From positions 248,001 to 312,000 of the forward strand of contig JADJAG010000005.1 in NCBI GenBank assembly GCA_016704325.1: a stretch of DNA of 64,000 nucleotides, given 5' to 3'. Shown one piece after another: positions 8,279 to 17,572 of this stretch. Every line of letters begins with the position of its first letter. The first letter of the stretch is position 1. The DNA is from Chitinophagaceae bacterium. GTDB taxonomy: Bacteria; Bacteroidota; Bacteroidia; Chitinophagales; UBA10324. The notes beneath the pieces were generated by a model. It worked only from the letters and a program-made list of their open reading frames with translations. It made no database searches and was not told the DNA's origin. The translations under genes were made by a program, and so were the position numbers.

Positions 8279-11230
8279 ATGATGATTCGGATATTGATAT
8301 TGGTGATGCTGCTCAATTTTTTTTCTGTTGAAGGAAAGAGAAGCAGCAGTGGAGTGGGCAATTTACCCGGTGAAGGCATTCCTCCATACTTATATGTTTC
8401 ATCTGCATGGGCAGATTCCATATTGCTGACTTTGTCACCGGAAGAGCGCATCGGACAATTGTTTATGGTACCTGCTTACTCACGAACCGACAGCAATCAA
8501 AATAAAATAACGGAGCTGATTACGAAGTATCACGTGGGTGGCATCATCTTTATGCAGGGTGGACCGGAGCGTCAGGCAAAACTCACCAATTTGTTCCAGG
8601 GCCTTGCACAAGTTCCGCTGCTGATTGCACAAGATGCAGAGTGGGGCTTGTCGATGCGTCTTGACAGTACTATTCGCTTTCCAAGGGAGTTGATGCTAGG
8701 AGCTATACAGAACGACCAGTTGATTTATGAATTCGGACAACAGATGGCCCGTGAATGCAAGCGCATCGGCGTGAATGTCAGCTTTTCACCGGTTGTAGAT
8801 GTTAACAGTAACCCGTTGAACCCTGTAATTGGTGATCGTTCATTCGGACAGGATAAGTACAATGTGGCCAACAAGGGAATTATGTTTATGAAGGGATTGC
8901 AGGATGCAGGGGTAATGGCATGTGCCAAACATTTTCCGGGGCATGGTGATACAGATCAGGATTCGCACAAAACACTCCCAACCGTACATGGCTCACGAAA
9001 CAGGATTGACAGTGTCGAACTTTTCCCGTTCAGGAAACTCATTGATGCAGGTGTTGGCAGTGTGATGGTAGCGCATCTGAACATCCCGGCATTGGATACC
9101 ACTTCCAATTTGCCTTCCACACTATCAAAAAAGATTGTCACCGGCCTGCTAAAAGTCGACCTGAGATTTAAGGGTTTGAGTTTTACGGATGCGATGAATA
9201 TGAAAGGTATCAGCAATTATGCTGATCCGGGTGAAGTGGATTTACAGGCATTGCTCGCAGGAAACGATATATTATTGTTTTCCGGCAATGTGCCAATGGC
9301 TATCAGCCGTATTCTGCAAGCAGTGCAGCATGGTGAAATCGATCAAACGGATATTGATGCCCGCGTAAGGAAGATCTTGTTAGCCAAATACTGGTTGGGA
9401 CTGGCATCCAGGAAGGAGATCGATACGAAAGGATTGACAGCCAGCCTCAACGACAGCCGTGCGCAATACCTCAACCAGGAACTGGTAGCTAATGCACTAA
9501 CCATGGTCTCCAATAAAGAAGACTTTATTCCGGTGCGCAAGCTTGATCATGTTCGTTTTGCATCACTGGCCATTGGAGTAAACGAAGAAACCCCGTTCCA
9601 GCAAATGCTGAGTAATTACGCAGGCATCAATCATTACCAGATCAGGAAAGATGCAACAGAAAAGGAGTTTGCTTCGATGGCTTACAAGTTAAAGGAATAC
9701 GATGTCATTTTTATTGCTGTACAAAATATGTCGCGTGTGGCAGGTAATGATTTTGGTGTTACTTCGGTTACCAGGAACTTCATTCGTCAGGTTACTGCAA
9801 CACCATGCAAGGTGATCGTGACTGTTTTCGGAAGTCCGTATGCGCTTAAATACTTTGAAACAGCAGACTGGTTGCTGGAAGCCTACAATGAAGAACCGAT
9901 TACGCAGCAAGTTGCCGCGCAGGTAATTTTCGGAGGAAATGCAGCAAGCGGAAAGCTGCCGGTAAACGTATCGGGTAAATTCAGGATGGGTATGGGTGTG
10001 GCTACTGCAGTACCCTTTCGCTTAAACTATACGTATCCGGAATCTGTAGGAATCAGTTCTCAGAAGTTGAAAGTGATAGACACGCTTGCCTGGAAGGCTA
10101 TTGAGGAAAGGGCTACTCCGGGCTGCCAGGTATGGATCGCTAAAGAAGGAAAAGTGATCTGGCAACAATCATATGGGCACTTTACCTATGATGCCGATGT
10201 GCATATCACAAATAATGTTTTGTACGACCTTGCCTCTATTACCAAAATTGCTGCAACCACCTTGATGGTGATGAAGCTTTATGAAGATAAAAAAATTGAT
10301 CTGAATGCAACCGTTTCGAAATACCTGCCGGAATTTAAAGGAACCGATAAGCAGGATATCCGCATTCGTCAGTTGCTAACGCATGAAGCAGGATTTGTGC
10401 CTTATATTCCATTTTACAAATCAACACTGGATTCAGCCGGCAATCTGAAAGAAACAGTGTATAGCCGTAAGAAGGTGGGTGATTATTCAGTAGAAGTTAC
10501 TCCTGACATTTTCATGAACCGGCATTACCTTGATTCAATCTGGTCGCGTATCATTGCTTCCCCATTAAAAACGCCGGGTAATTATGTTTACAGCGACAAC
10601 GACTTCTACTTACTAAAAAAAATCGCGGAGAAAATTTCCGGCGAGCCGATAGATCTTTACCTTGAAAAGAATTTTTATGACCCGTTAGGACTGAGTCATC
10701 TCTGCTACCTGCCTTTGCGGCATTTCCTGAAATCTGAAATTGTCCCTTCAAATTTCGATTATACTTTCAGGAAAGAGTTATTGCAGGGAAGCGTCCACGA
10801 TCAGGGGGCTGCAATGCAGGGTGGCGTAGCCGGACATGCAGGATTATTTTCTAATGCCAATGATGTAGGAGTCCTCATGCAAATGTTGCTTAATAAAGGC
10901 AGCTATGCCGGAAAGCGGTATCTTGATTCCACCACCGTTTCTTATTTCACATCACGATACGGCCTAACGTCACGACGTGGACTAGGATTTGACAAGCCGG
11001 AAACCGTGGAAGGGCGGATAAGCCCGGCATGTGTCGATGCTTCATCTGCTGCATTCGGCCATTTAGGTTTTACCGGAACATGTACCTGGGTTGATCCGGA
11101 ACATCAGTTGGTCTATGTCTTTCTTTCTAACCGTACTTTTCCCGACGATGAGAATAAGCGGCTGAGTACGCTGGAAACCCGAACTAAAATTCAACAGGCC
11201 ATTTATGATGCAATGCTGTATCCGGACTGA
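8279..11230 (+). CDS. Fusion: glycoside hydrolase family 3 (beta-N-acetylhexosaminidase-like) and class C beta-lactamase-like serine hydrolase
   Basis: A 983-residue exported protein. After an N-terminal hydrophobic segment comes a GH3 catalytic domain (about 45-390) with the NagZ signature KHFPGHGDTDQDSH (near 218-231) and SFTDAMNMKG, where the Asp is the expected nucleophile; then a GH3 C-terminal domain (about 395-570). The rest (about 590-975) is a beta-lactamase/DD-peptidase fold with SITK (Ser653-Lys656) and YSD (Tyr771). The first half should remove N-acetylglucosamine from peptidoglycan fragments or chitin-like sugars; the second may be an esterase or peptidase on the same material. 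This fusion is known in Bacteroidota. ATG at 8279 is followed at once by a second ATG; either may be used. Confidence 0.9.
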   Translation: MMIRILILVMLLNFFSVEGKRSSSGVGNLPGEGIPPYLYVSSAWADSILLTLSPEERIGQLFMVPAYSRTDSNQNKITELITKYHVGGIIFMQGGPERQAKLTNLFQGLAQVPLLIAQDAEWGLSMRLDSTIRFPRELMLGAIQNDQLIYEFGQQMARECKRIGVNVSFSPVVDVNSNPLNPVIGDRSFGQDKYNVANKGIMFMKGLQDAGVMACAKHFPGHGDTDQDSHKTLPTVHGSRNRIDSVELFPFRKLIDAGVGSVMVAHLNIPALDTTSNLPSTLSKKIVTGLLKVDLRFKGLSFTDAMNMKGISNYADPGEVDLQALLAGNDILLFSGNVPMAISRILQAVQHGEIDQTDIDARVRKILLAKYWLGLASRKEIDTKGLTASLNDSRAQYLNQELVANALTMVSNKEDFIPVRKLDHVRFASLAIGVNEETPFQQMLSNYAGINHYQIRKDATEKEFASMAYKLKEYDVIFIAVQNMSRVAGNDFGVTSVTRNFIRQVTATPCKVIVTVFGSPYALKYFETADWLLEAYNEEPITQQVAAQVIFGGNAASGKLPVNVSGKFRMGMGVATAVPFRLNYTYPESVGISSQKLKVIDTLAWKAIEERATPGCQVWIAKEGKVIWQQSYGHFTYDADVHITNNVLYDLASITKIAATTLMVMKLYEDKKIDLNATVSKYLPEFKGTDKQDIRIRQLLTHEAGFVPYIPFYKSTLDSAGNLKETVYSRKKVGDYSVEVTPDIFMNRHYLDSIWSRIIASPLKTPGNYVYSDNDFYLLKKIAEKISGEPIDLYLEKNFYDPLGLSHLCYLPLRHFLKSEIVPSNFDYTFRKELLQGSVHDQGAAMQGGVAGHAGLFSNANDVGVLMQMLLNKGSYAGKRYLDSTTVSYFTSRYGLTSRRGLGFDKPETVEGRISPACVDASSAAFGHLGFTGTCTWVDPEHQLVYVFLSNRTFPDDENKRLSTLETRTKIQQAIYDAMLYPD

Positions 11231-11408
11231 TACCTGTTTTGAGATCGCTTGTCATGGTTATTGCAATTCCGATACTTCGACATGCTGATTTTTACTTCGG
11301 GTGCGATAACGTATATAGCGAATCGTTGACATGCGATGGTTTATTTACCTCGTATTAATTACTATCTTCGCCGCGTTCCCGACGAACCATTTCCAAACCC
11401 CGATTTCC

Positions 11409-11927
11409 ATGCAGATTAAAACAAACGCCGGCTATATATTTGATCAGCTTCAAACGCTATTAGAGAAGTTAAGCGATGAGCAGTATGTGCTGGCGCCGGA
11501 GATTTTTTCAGGAGCATCAATCGGGAAGCACTATCGTCATATTATAGAATTTTTTCAATGTGTTTCGATTGCAGGTGACACCGATACCATTTGCTATGAT
11601 AATCGTATACGGGATACGCGAATAGAAACTAACCGGAAGCTAGCTATAGACCTGCTTACTGAATTAAGTAATGAATTAGCAGAATTGGATGATGAACGCA
11701 GGCTAATTCTGATCGGTGATCTTGGAACAGGTAATGGATCTTCCGGCGTCAATATCGGTACTACACTTTTCCGGGAGTTTCACTATGCTGTGGAACATGC
11801 CATCCATCATATGGCCATCATAAAAATGGGAGTGAAGCAAACATTTCCGGATGTATTGATTCCCATTGATTTTGGAGTGGCTCCTTCCACGGTACGTTAC
11901 CAGCAAACTGCTGCAATAAATTCCTGA
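11409..11927 (+). CDS. DinB-like four-helix protein
   Basis: A 172-residue protein with the spacing of metal-binding histidines typical of the DinB/YfiT superfamily: SIGKHYRHIIEFF near residue 40 and HYAVEHAIHHMAIIKMG near residue 140. These proteins bind a divalent metal in a four-helix bundle; many are thiol-dependent transferases but most have no proven reaction. An upstream in-frame ATG at 11331 would add 26 residues that look like a membrane segment, which does not fit a soluble DinB protein, so the ATG at 11409 is preferred with moderate confidence. Confidence 0.7.
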   Translation: MQIKTNAGYIFDQLQTLLEKLSDEQYVLAPEIFSGASIGKHYRHIIEFFQCVSIAGDTDTICYDNRIRDTRIETNRKLAIDLLTELSNELAELDDERRLILIGDLGTGNGSSGVNIGTTLFREFHYAVEHAIHHMAIIKMGVKQTFPDVLIPIDFGVAPSTVRYQQTAAINS

Positions 11928-11986
11928 TTTATTCCGGAACTCCATTACCGGTATCTTATGTTTATGCCTGAACATTCCTCCACCCT

Positions 11987-12724
11987 ATGTGCACGGTAAG
12001 TTTTGTTCCTATCGGTCCTCAACAATTCATCCTGACTTCGAACCGTGATGAAACCAAACAACGGGGTTTGGCATCCCTTCCGGATTATTTAGCATATGAG
12101 GGGAGAAATATCATTTGTCCAAGGGATCCCCTGGCAAACGGCACCTGGATAGCCGCTTCCGAAAATGGCAGAGTAGCCTGCCTGCTGAATGGCGCTTTTG
12201 AAAGGCATCAAAGACAAGATAAATACAGGAAGAGCCGGGGCATTGTAGTGCTCGATTCATTAACATATCAGTCTGCTGAGGAATTTGTTGCGCACTACGA
12301 TTTTTCAGATATCGAACCTTTCACCATGGTATGTGTAAGCAACCTGGATAATATTTTATTACATGAAATCCGGTGGGATGGAGACCGGTATTATTTCAAA
12401 TCCCTCGATGAAAAGCAGTATCACCTTTGGTCATCAGTTACTTTATACAATGAAGAAGCAATCATAGCAAAAGAGATGGCGTTCAAAATTCATTTTGAAC
12501 AATTAGAGGTAACTTCTGCCACTGCGTTAACAGCAATTCACGCAAAGTATTTATTGTATGAAGATTGGGTACAACCCCCTTCACGTGTACCTGAAGTGGC
12601 TACGCTGAGTGTGACCAGTGTTACCTGCAGCAGAGAAAATCTTGCCATGAGTTATTTTGACCTGGTGCGTAAGGAATTGCCGGTAAAAACGATAGCTCTC
12701 AAACTACCTGCTCGTAGCTCCTAA
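11987..12724 (+). CDS. NRDE (TANGO2-like) family protein
   Basis: A 245-residue protein beginning MCTVSFVPIG with the family name motif TSNRDE at about residues 17-22 and an N-terminal Cys2 typical of the family (an N-terminal-nucleophile-like position once Met is removed). The eukaryotic relative TANGO2 has been linked to heme or lipid handling; bacterial members have no firm function. It is 59 bases after the DinB-like gene on the same strand. Confidence 0.85.
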   Translation: MCTVSFVPIGPQQFILTSNRDETKQRGLASLPDYLAYEGRNIICPRDPLANGTWIAASENGRVACLLNGAFERHQRQDKYRKSRGIVVLDSLTYQSAEEFVAHYDFSDIEPFTMVCVSNLDNILLHEIRWDGDRYYFKSLDEKQYHLWSSVTLYNEEAIIAKEMAFKIHFEQLEVTSATALTAIHAKYLLYEDWVQPPSRVPEVATLSVTSVTCSRENLAMSYFDLVRKELPVKTIALKLPARSS

Positions 12725-12937
12725 ATTCAAATGGACCTGGCTTCAGGTTAATAGCTTCGGAATGGATTCCAATATAATGGGTGTCTTCCGGTAAAAGCAA
12801 ATTTACTGTGTATAATTATTCAATTAGTTTATGTGTTCGTTTTTTTTCAAGCCTTTTAACTATTTTGTCACATGAGCTATTAACCTGATTGCCCGGTCTG
12901 GAAGTGATAATGGTTTTACAATTTAATTGGATATAGA

Positions 12938-14311
12938 ATGAACTCAGTTTTCAGGAAGTTGCAGAGGACGCAGTTGCTCACGGTTTCTGTATTATTGATC
13001 ATAAGTTCACAGGCATTTAGCCAGGACAGCCACTACTGGAATATCCAGTACGGTACAAAAGCAACTTTGCTTGGTGGTGCCGTTATCGGAAGCGTTTCAG
13101 ACCTGAGTGCCACCTATTATAACCCGGGAGCCATTTCACTTTTTAATGATCCAAAACTGATTCTTTCTGCAAAAGTGTACCAATATGAAAGCCTGTCAGT
13201 TCAGGAAGGAGGGGGAGCAAATGTCGATCTTAAATATTCCAGTATTTCACCGTCTCCGACTTTTGTAGCATTCAATGTCAATATAGACAGCACCCGACGG
13301 AATACATTAGCCTTTTCGGTCTTAACAAGGCAATCCATGAAATTTAATCTATCCACCAATGTAAATGTAACTACTGCTTTTCCGGGAGCTCCCACCACTT
13401 CTAAAACGAGTGGGGTTTCATTGCTTCAGGATTTTGATGAAGTTTGGACTGGTGCTTCCTTTTCAAGAAAGATGAGTAGTATAATTGGCATTGGTGCAAC
13501 CACCTATGTTGCCTATAGAAATCAAAAAACCAGTATGGAAGCAGTTGTAGAAGAGTTGCAACCTGATACCGATGTTGCATCAATACTTGTCTACAGAAAC
13601 CTGAAATTTTATAATTACCGTGCATTGATCAAAGCCGGTGTTGCACTTAACCTCAATCCTGTAACACTGGGGTTAACAGTAACTACACCAAGCCTGAATG
13701 TTTTTGGATCAGGAACATTTGGCTATAATTATTTCCTGAGCAATCCGGATACCGTTAGCGAAAATGTGTTCGAAAGCAATACACAGTATGACTTGAAAAC
13801 TACGTATAACACCTCCTGGGCCATCGGACTGGGCGCAGCTTATTGGGGCGACAATTTCAACCTGCATGTGAGCACGGAATGGTATGCTGCGGTGAAGGAA
13901 TTCCATCCTATGAATGTAGAACCATTTGTAGCACAAAGCTCGGGTGAAGTGATTCAGAATCAGCTAAACCAACAATTGAAAAGCGTCTTTAATGCAGGAG
14001 TCGGCCTGGAGTACATTTTAAATGAAAGAGTAACCCTTGCAGGTAGTTTCATCACGGATTTTTCGGCAAACATCGATTCTGTCAGTTCAAATATTTCTTT
14101 AACAAACTGGAATATCTACCATATCAGTGCCGGATCAAACTTTAAGGTGGCCAATGCTGAAATTACATTGGGGTTGTCTGCATCCTTTGCCCGTGATCAA
14201 ATGAAACAATTTCCTGATTTTGAAGATCCCGGAGATTTGATAAATGCCATTGAGCCCACTATCGAAGTGCAGTTTTTACGAATAAAAGTTCTGTTTGGAT
14301 TTATCTTTTAA
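12938..14311 (+). CDS. Outer-membrane beta-barrel protein (FadL/OmpP1-like)
   Basis: A 457-residue protein with a signal peptide ending around SSQAFSQ (residue 29), then TKATLLGGAVIGSVSDLSAT followed by YYNPGAISLF, the N-terminal pattern of FadL/OmpP1-type porins, and many alternating hydrophobic strands to a C-terminal strand ending in FGFIF (terminal aromatic residue, as needed for barrel insertion). It probably forms a channel for hydrophobic or unknown small molecules in the outer membrane. A gap of 213 bases precedes it with no exact -7 element that I could find. Confidence 0.8.
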   Translation: MNSVFRKLQRTQLLTVSVLLIISSQAFSQDSHYWNIQYGTKATLLGGAVIGSVSDLSATYYNPGAISLFNDPKLILSAKVYQYESLSVQEGGGANVDLKYSSISPSPTFVAFNVNIDSTRRNTLAFSVLTRQSMKFNLSTNVNVTTAFPGAPTTSKTSGVSLLQDFDEVWTGASFSRKMSSIIGIGATTYVAYRNQKTSMEAVVEELQPDTDVASILVYRNLKFYNYRALIKAGVALNLNPVTLGLTVTTPSLNVFGSGTFGYNYFLSNPDTVSENVFESNTQYDLKTTYNTSWAIGLGAAYWGDNFNLHVSTEWYAAVKEFHPMNVEPFVAQSSGEVIQNQLNQQLKSVFNAGVGLEYILNERVTLAGSFITDFSANIDSVSSNISLTNWNIYHISAGSNFKVANAEITLGLSASFARDQMKQFPDFEDPGDLINAIEPTIEVQFLRIKVLFGFIF

Positions 14312-14558
14312 TGCTGCCATTCTATGAGTGCTCGCAATTGTCGTTCCTGCTGTCATTTGCCGGAAGTAACGCGGAACAGAAATACTTTTTGCATGGCATT
14401 GCAGCTTTGCTCTTTTTCTGTTTCTGTGATTTTTTTTGAGTTTTAAAAAAAATCTATAGACATTGCAGGTGATAAATAGCAAAATCTATGAGTCTGAATA
14501 TCAAAACTGATTGTTGATATTTCTGTTTTGTAATTCTTTGAAACTGATAATTTGTAAT

Positions 14559-15287
14559 ATGATGAAAAGACTTTTTATTGTTATGTCGCTGTTCACTGCG
14601 AGTTTAGGATGTTATGCACAGACTTACGATCCGGTTGCAGTCAGTATATTAGACCGTATGAGCGAGATCATTGGTGATCTATCTTCCGTTAAGTATTCCG
14701 TAAGTACCTCCAGGGATTTGGTTGACTTTGATTTCGGCCAAACCACTTCCTACAATACCCATGAAGTTTACATGACAGGACCGGATAAGATGCTTGTTAA
14801 TTCAAATGGCGACAATGGCCATAAAGAATATTGGTACAACGGTACTAAAATTTGCTATTACAATTTTGATGAGAACAATTACGCGGAGATGGAAACGCCT
14901 CCTACCATAATAGAAACGATCGATACCATTAATAAACTGTATGGTATTGATTTTCCCGCAGCGGATTTTTTCTACCCAACTTTTACCGATGATCTGATGA
15001 GCATGAGCGATAAGATTAATTTTGGAGGAATCAAGTTGCAGCAAGGAAAGGATTGTTTTCACATTATTGCCGATAGCAAAGAAATGACCGTACAATTCTG
15101 GATCAGCAACGATGCGACCATGATGCCAAAGCGAATGGTGATTAATTATAAAAATAGAAAGGACGTTCTGCGCTATGAAGCACTTTTTAATGAATGGCAG
15201 CTGAACCCGGTTTTACCGCTTAGTATGTTTGATTTCCTGATTCCTGCTGGTGCTTCCGTGGTGAGAATGGTACCAAAAAGTAAGTGA
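14559..15287 (+). CDS. Predicted periplasmic DUF2092-like protein
   Basis: A 242-residue protein with a clear signal peptide (MMKRLFIVMSLFTASLGCYA) and a single LolA-like domain. YDPVAVSILDRMSEIIGDLS, the KYSVSTSRDLVDF strand and EYWYNGTKICYYN match the DUF2092 pattern of periplasmic proteins, which are thought to bind lipids or small hydrophobic ligands. Two ATGs at 14559 and 14562 both open the signal peptide; an upstream ATG at 14511 would place 16 extra residues before it and is rejected. It sits directly before a DUF6515 gene (20 bases), a pairing that suggests one transcript. Function unknown. Confidence 0.7.
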   Translation: MMKRLFIVMSLFTASLGCYAQTYDPVAVSILDRMSEIIGDLSSVKYSVSTSRDLVDFDFGQTTSYNTHEVYMTGPDKMLVNSNGDNGHKEYWYNGTKICYYNFDENNYAEMETPPTIIETIDTINKLYGIDFPAADFFYPTFTDDLMSMSDKINFGGIKLQQGKDCFHIIADSKEMTVQFWISNDATMMPKRMVINYKNRKDVLRYEALFNEWQLNPVLPLSMFDFLIPAGASVVRMVPKSK

Positions 15288-15307
15288 TTAATTAAAAACT
15301 TCAGTGT

Positions 15308-16381
15308 ATGAAAATAACAACCTTATCTGCCTGGGTCACCTGTACCCTGATCGCCTTTGCAGTAATGATCCTGCATCCTCAAATTGCTGATGCACAGCAA
15401 ATGAGGCATGGAGGAGGAGGTGGTGGTGGTGCGTCAAGGCCTTCCGGTGGTGGATCCATTAATGGCGGAGCCCAACGGGCACCTGCCCGTGCGCCGGCAC
15501 CAGCCCCGTCAAACAGGCAGCCATCGGCTAACACTGCTCCTTCGAACAGGCAACCATCCACAGGCACAGCACCTTCCAACCGGCAGCCCGCTACTTCAAA
15601 TAAACAACCTGCAACCGGTAAAACTCCGGCAAATAAGCAGCCCGCAACCGGAAATGCTAACACCCAGCCGTCCAACAGGCAACCTGCGAATTCCGGCACC
15701 GGCGGAAACCAGGTAAACACCAATGATAAAACAAGGCCCGGAGGTAATAATGGCAATGTAAATGGCGGTGACCGGAACAATAACAATACTAATATTGGAA
15801 ACAATAATAATATCAATATCAACAACAACCACAATACGGTTGTTGTGAAAAATAACAGACCTTATGGCCGTCCTCCTTACGCCTATGGTGGCTATCACTA
15901 TTATTCCTATCATCCCTATCACTACCATCCATATCATCCCTATGGCTGGGGACCTGTATATCATCCATGGGGATTTTTTGTAGCAGCCGTTGCAGTAACA
16001 GCAATTGTTATTTCTGTCAATAATCAGCAGTATTACTACGATCAGGGTGTCTACTATGTGCAGGCAAACGGAGGGTATACTGTGGTGCCCGCACCGGTAG
16101 GTGCAACCGTCAGCACGTTACCAACCGGTTCGCAAACGGTAGTAGTTAATGAAACCACCAATAATTATTATTATGGCGGTACATACTATGAGAAATCAGG
16201 AAGCGAATACAAAGTAGTACCACCAACAGCAGGTACCATCGTGGAGAATCTTCCGGAAGGGGGAGAAGAAGTACGGATTGGTGAAGTCACCTATGTTAAG
16301 TTTGGAGAAACCTATTACCAGCCTATTGAGCAGGATGGTAAGGATGTGTATGAAGTGGTGCAGGTAGAACCAGCTGAATAG
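15308..16381 (+). CDS. DUF6515-type secreted protein with low-complexity linker
   Basis: A 357-residue exported protein. After a signal peptide (about 1-30) comes a Gly-rich patch, then repeats of APSNRQPS/TPANKQPATG (about 60-135), an Asn-rich run (about 150-180) and a Tyr/His/Pro-rich segment (YHPYHYHPYHPYGWGP). One hydrophobic segment (FFVAAVAVTAIVISV, about 222-236) follows. The C-terminal ~115 residues contain three related Tyr-rich units (YYYDQGVYYVQ, YYYGGTYYEK, FGETYYQP), each followed by VVP/LP turns, which is the DUF6515 repeat. The N-terminal part is probably extended and the C-terminal part periplasmic or surface exposed. No enzymatic function is visible. Confidence 0.75.
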   Translation: MKITTLSAWVTCTLIAFAVMILHPQIADAQQMRHGGGGGGGASRPSGGGSINGGAQRAPARAPAPAPSNRQPSANTAPSNRQPSTGTAPSNRQPATSNKQPATGKTPANKQPATGNANTQPSNRQPANSGTGGNQVNTNDKTRPGGNNGNVNGGDRNNNNTNIGNNNNININNNHNTVVVKNNRPYGRPPYAYGGYHYYSYHPYHYHPYHPYGWGPVYHPWGFFVAAVAVTAIVISVNNQQYYYDQGVYYVQANGGYTVVPAPVGATVSTLPTGSQTVVVNETTNNYYYGGTYYEKSGSEYKVVPPTAGTIVENLPEGGEEVRIGEVTYVKFGETYYQPIEQDGKDVYEVVQVEPAE

Positions 16382-16525
16382 AAATAGGACCCAATTACAA
16401 ATATTGTGATTGTTATGAATTGAAAAGAATTTTCAACAGCTGTTAATTAATATTTTTTGTACAGCAAGTCTGAATCTTTGTTTAGTTTGAACAACTTAGC
16501 CTGACTATTTCAATACCTTGGAAGC

Positions 16526-17569
16526 ATGTCAACCAAAACAAGAATTCCCAGGTGGCTTAAATGGGAATTCTGGCCGTATCATATTTTCTACATACCGGTT
16601 TCTTTCCTGTTTATCATTCATGCTTTCCGTTCACGATCATTGGCATACATAACACTCTCTAATCCGGGTATGAGGATGGGTGGATTCTCCAATTATTCCA
16701 AGTATGATATTCTCCGTCAACTTGCACCAAAATTTTTGCCACGTACTGTTTTATTCCAGTCTGCACCAACTTTAGCATTACTGAAACAACAAATGCAACA
16801 GGAGGGAATTTCCTACCCTGTTATTCTAAAGCCGGATCAGGGTGAACGTGGATGGAAAGTAGAGAAAATCAGTAATGAAACGCAATTGATAAGTTACCTC
16901 AGCGATGCGCCTGAAAAACTGATGCTGCAGGAATACATTGATTTACCTGAAGAGTACGGTATCATGTATTACCGTTTTCCTGGCCATGCAACCGGTACTA
17001 TCAGTTCAGTAATGAAGCGCCAGTTTTTAACAGTAGCAGGTGACGGAAATTCAACACTCATTGAACTTTTTCAACAGAATGAGCGGTGCATGTATCACAT
17101 CAAAAGGCTTACAACCAAGTTTAAGAATGAATTGGAAACGGTATTGCCGGCTGATGAAGAGATGATTCTTGAAGAGATCGGCAACCATAACCGGGGCACA
17201 ACTTTCTTTAGTGCACAAAGCCTGATCAGCAGTGCGCTGGTGAAAGTCTTTGATGAAGCAAGCAGCACCTTGAATGAATTTTATTTCGGAAGATACGATG
17301 TCCGGACACATTCCTTTGATGAAATGCTAAAAGGAAATTTCAAGGTGATTGAAGTGAACGGCGCTAATTCAGAGCCAACACATATTTATGACCCTGACAT
17401 GAGTTTATGGAAAGCTTACCGTGATCTCTTTCACCACTGGACCATCCTGTTCCGTATCAGCATGCAGAACAGGAAACGTGGCTTTATTCCGCCGCCCGCC
17501 AAAGATTTTTATTCAGCAATCAGATCACACCTGAAGGAGAAAGCACAACACCCCAACAAGATTGATTAA
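16526..17569 (+). CDS. ATP-grasp family protein (D-Ala-D-Ala ligase-like fold)
   Basis: A 347-residue protein. YPVILKPDQGERGWKVEKI (about 94-112) matches the ATP-grasp lysine and glycine-rich loop, MLQEYIDLPEEYGIMYYR the adenine-binding strand, and KVIEVNGANSEPTH (about 277-290) the Mg2+-binding Glu/Asn pair. The protein therefore probably joins an acid and an amine through an acyl-phosphate, but substrates are unknown. The N-terminal Trp/Phe-rich segment WEFWPYHIFYIPVSFLFII may lie on the membrane. The gene is convergent with the following T9SS protein, only 3 bases between the stop codons. Confidence 0.8.
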   Translation: MSTKTRIPRWLKWEFWPYHIFYIPVSFLFIIHAFRSRSLAYITLSNPGMRMGGFSNYSKYDILRQLAPKFLPRTVLFQSAPTLALLKQQMQQEGISYPVILKPDQGERGWKVEKISNETQLISYLSDAPEKLMLQEYIDLPEEYGIMYYRFPGHATGTISSVMKRQFLTVAGDGNSTLIELFQQNERCMYHIKRLTTKFKNELETVLPADEEMILEEIGNHNRGTTFFSAQSLISSALVKVFDEASSTLNEFYFGRYDVRTHSFDEMLKGNFKVIEVNGANSEPTHIYDPDMSLWKAYRDLFHHWTILFRISMQNRKRGFIPPPAKDFYSAIRSHLKEKAQHPNKID

Positions 17570-17572
17570 CAG

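Noticed and set aside
15379..15834. Long minus-strand frame opposite the DUF6515 gene
   Set aside because: Pro/Leu/Ala-rich low-complexity mirror of the repeat-rich coding strand; no start signal or domain.
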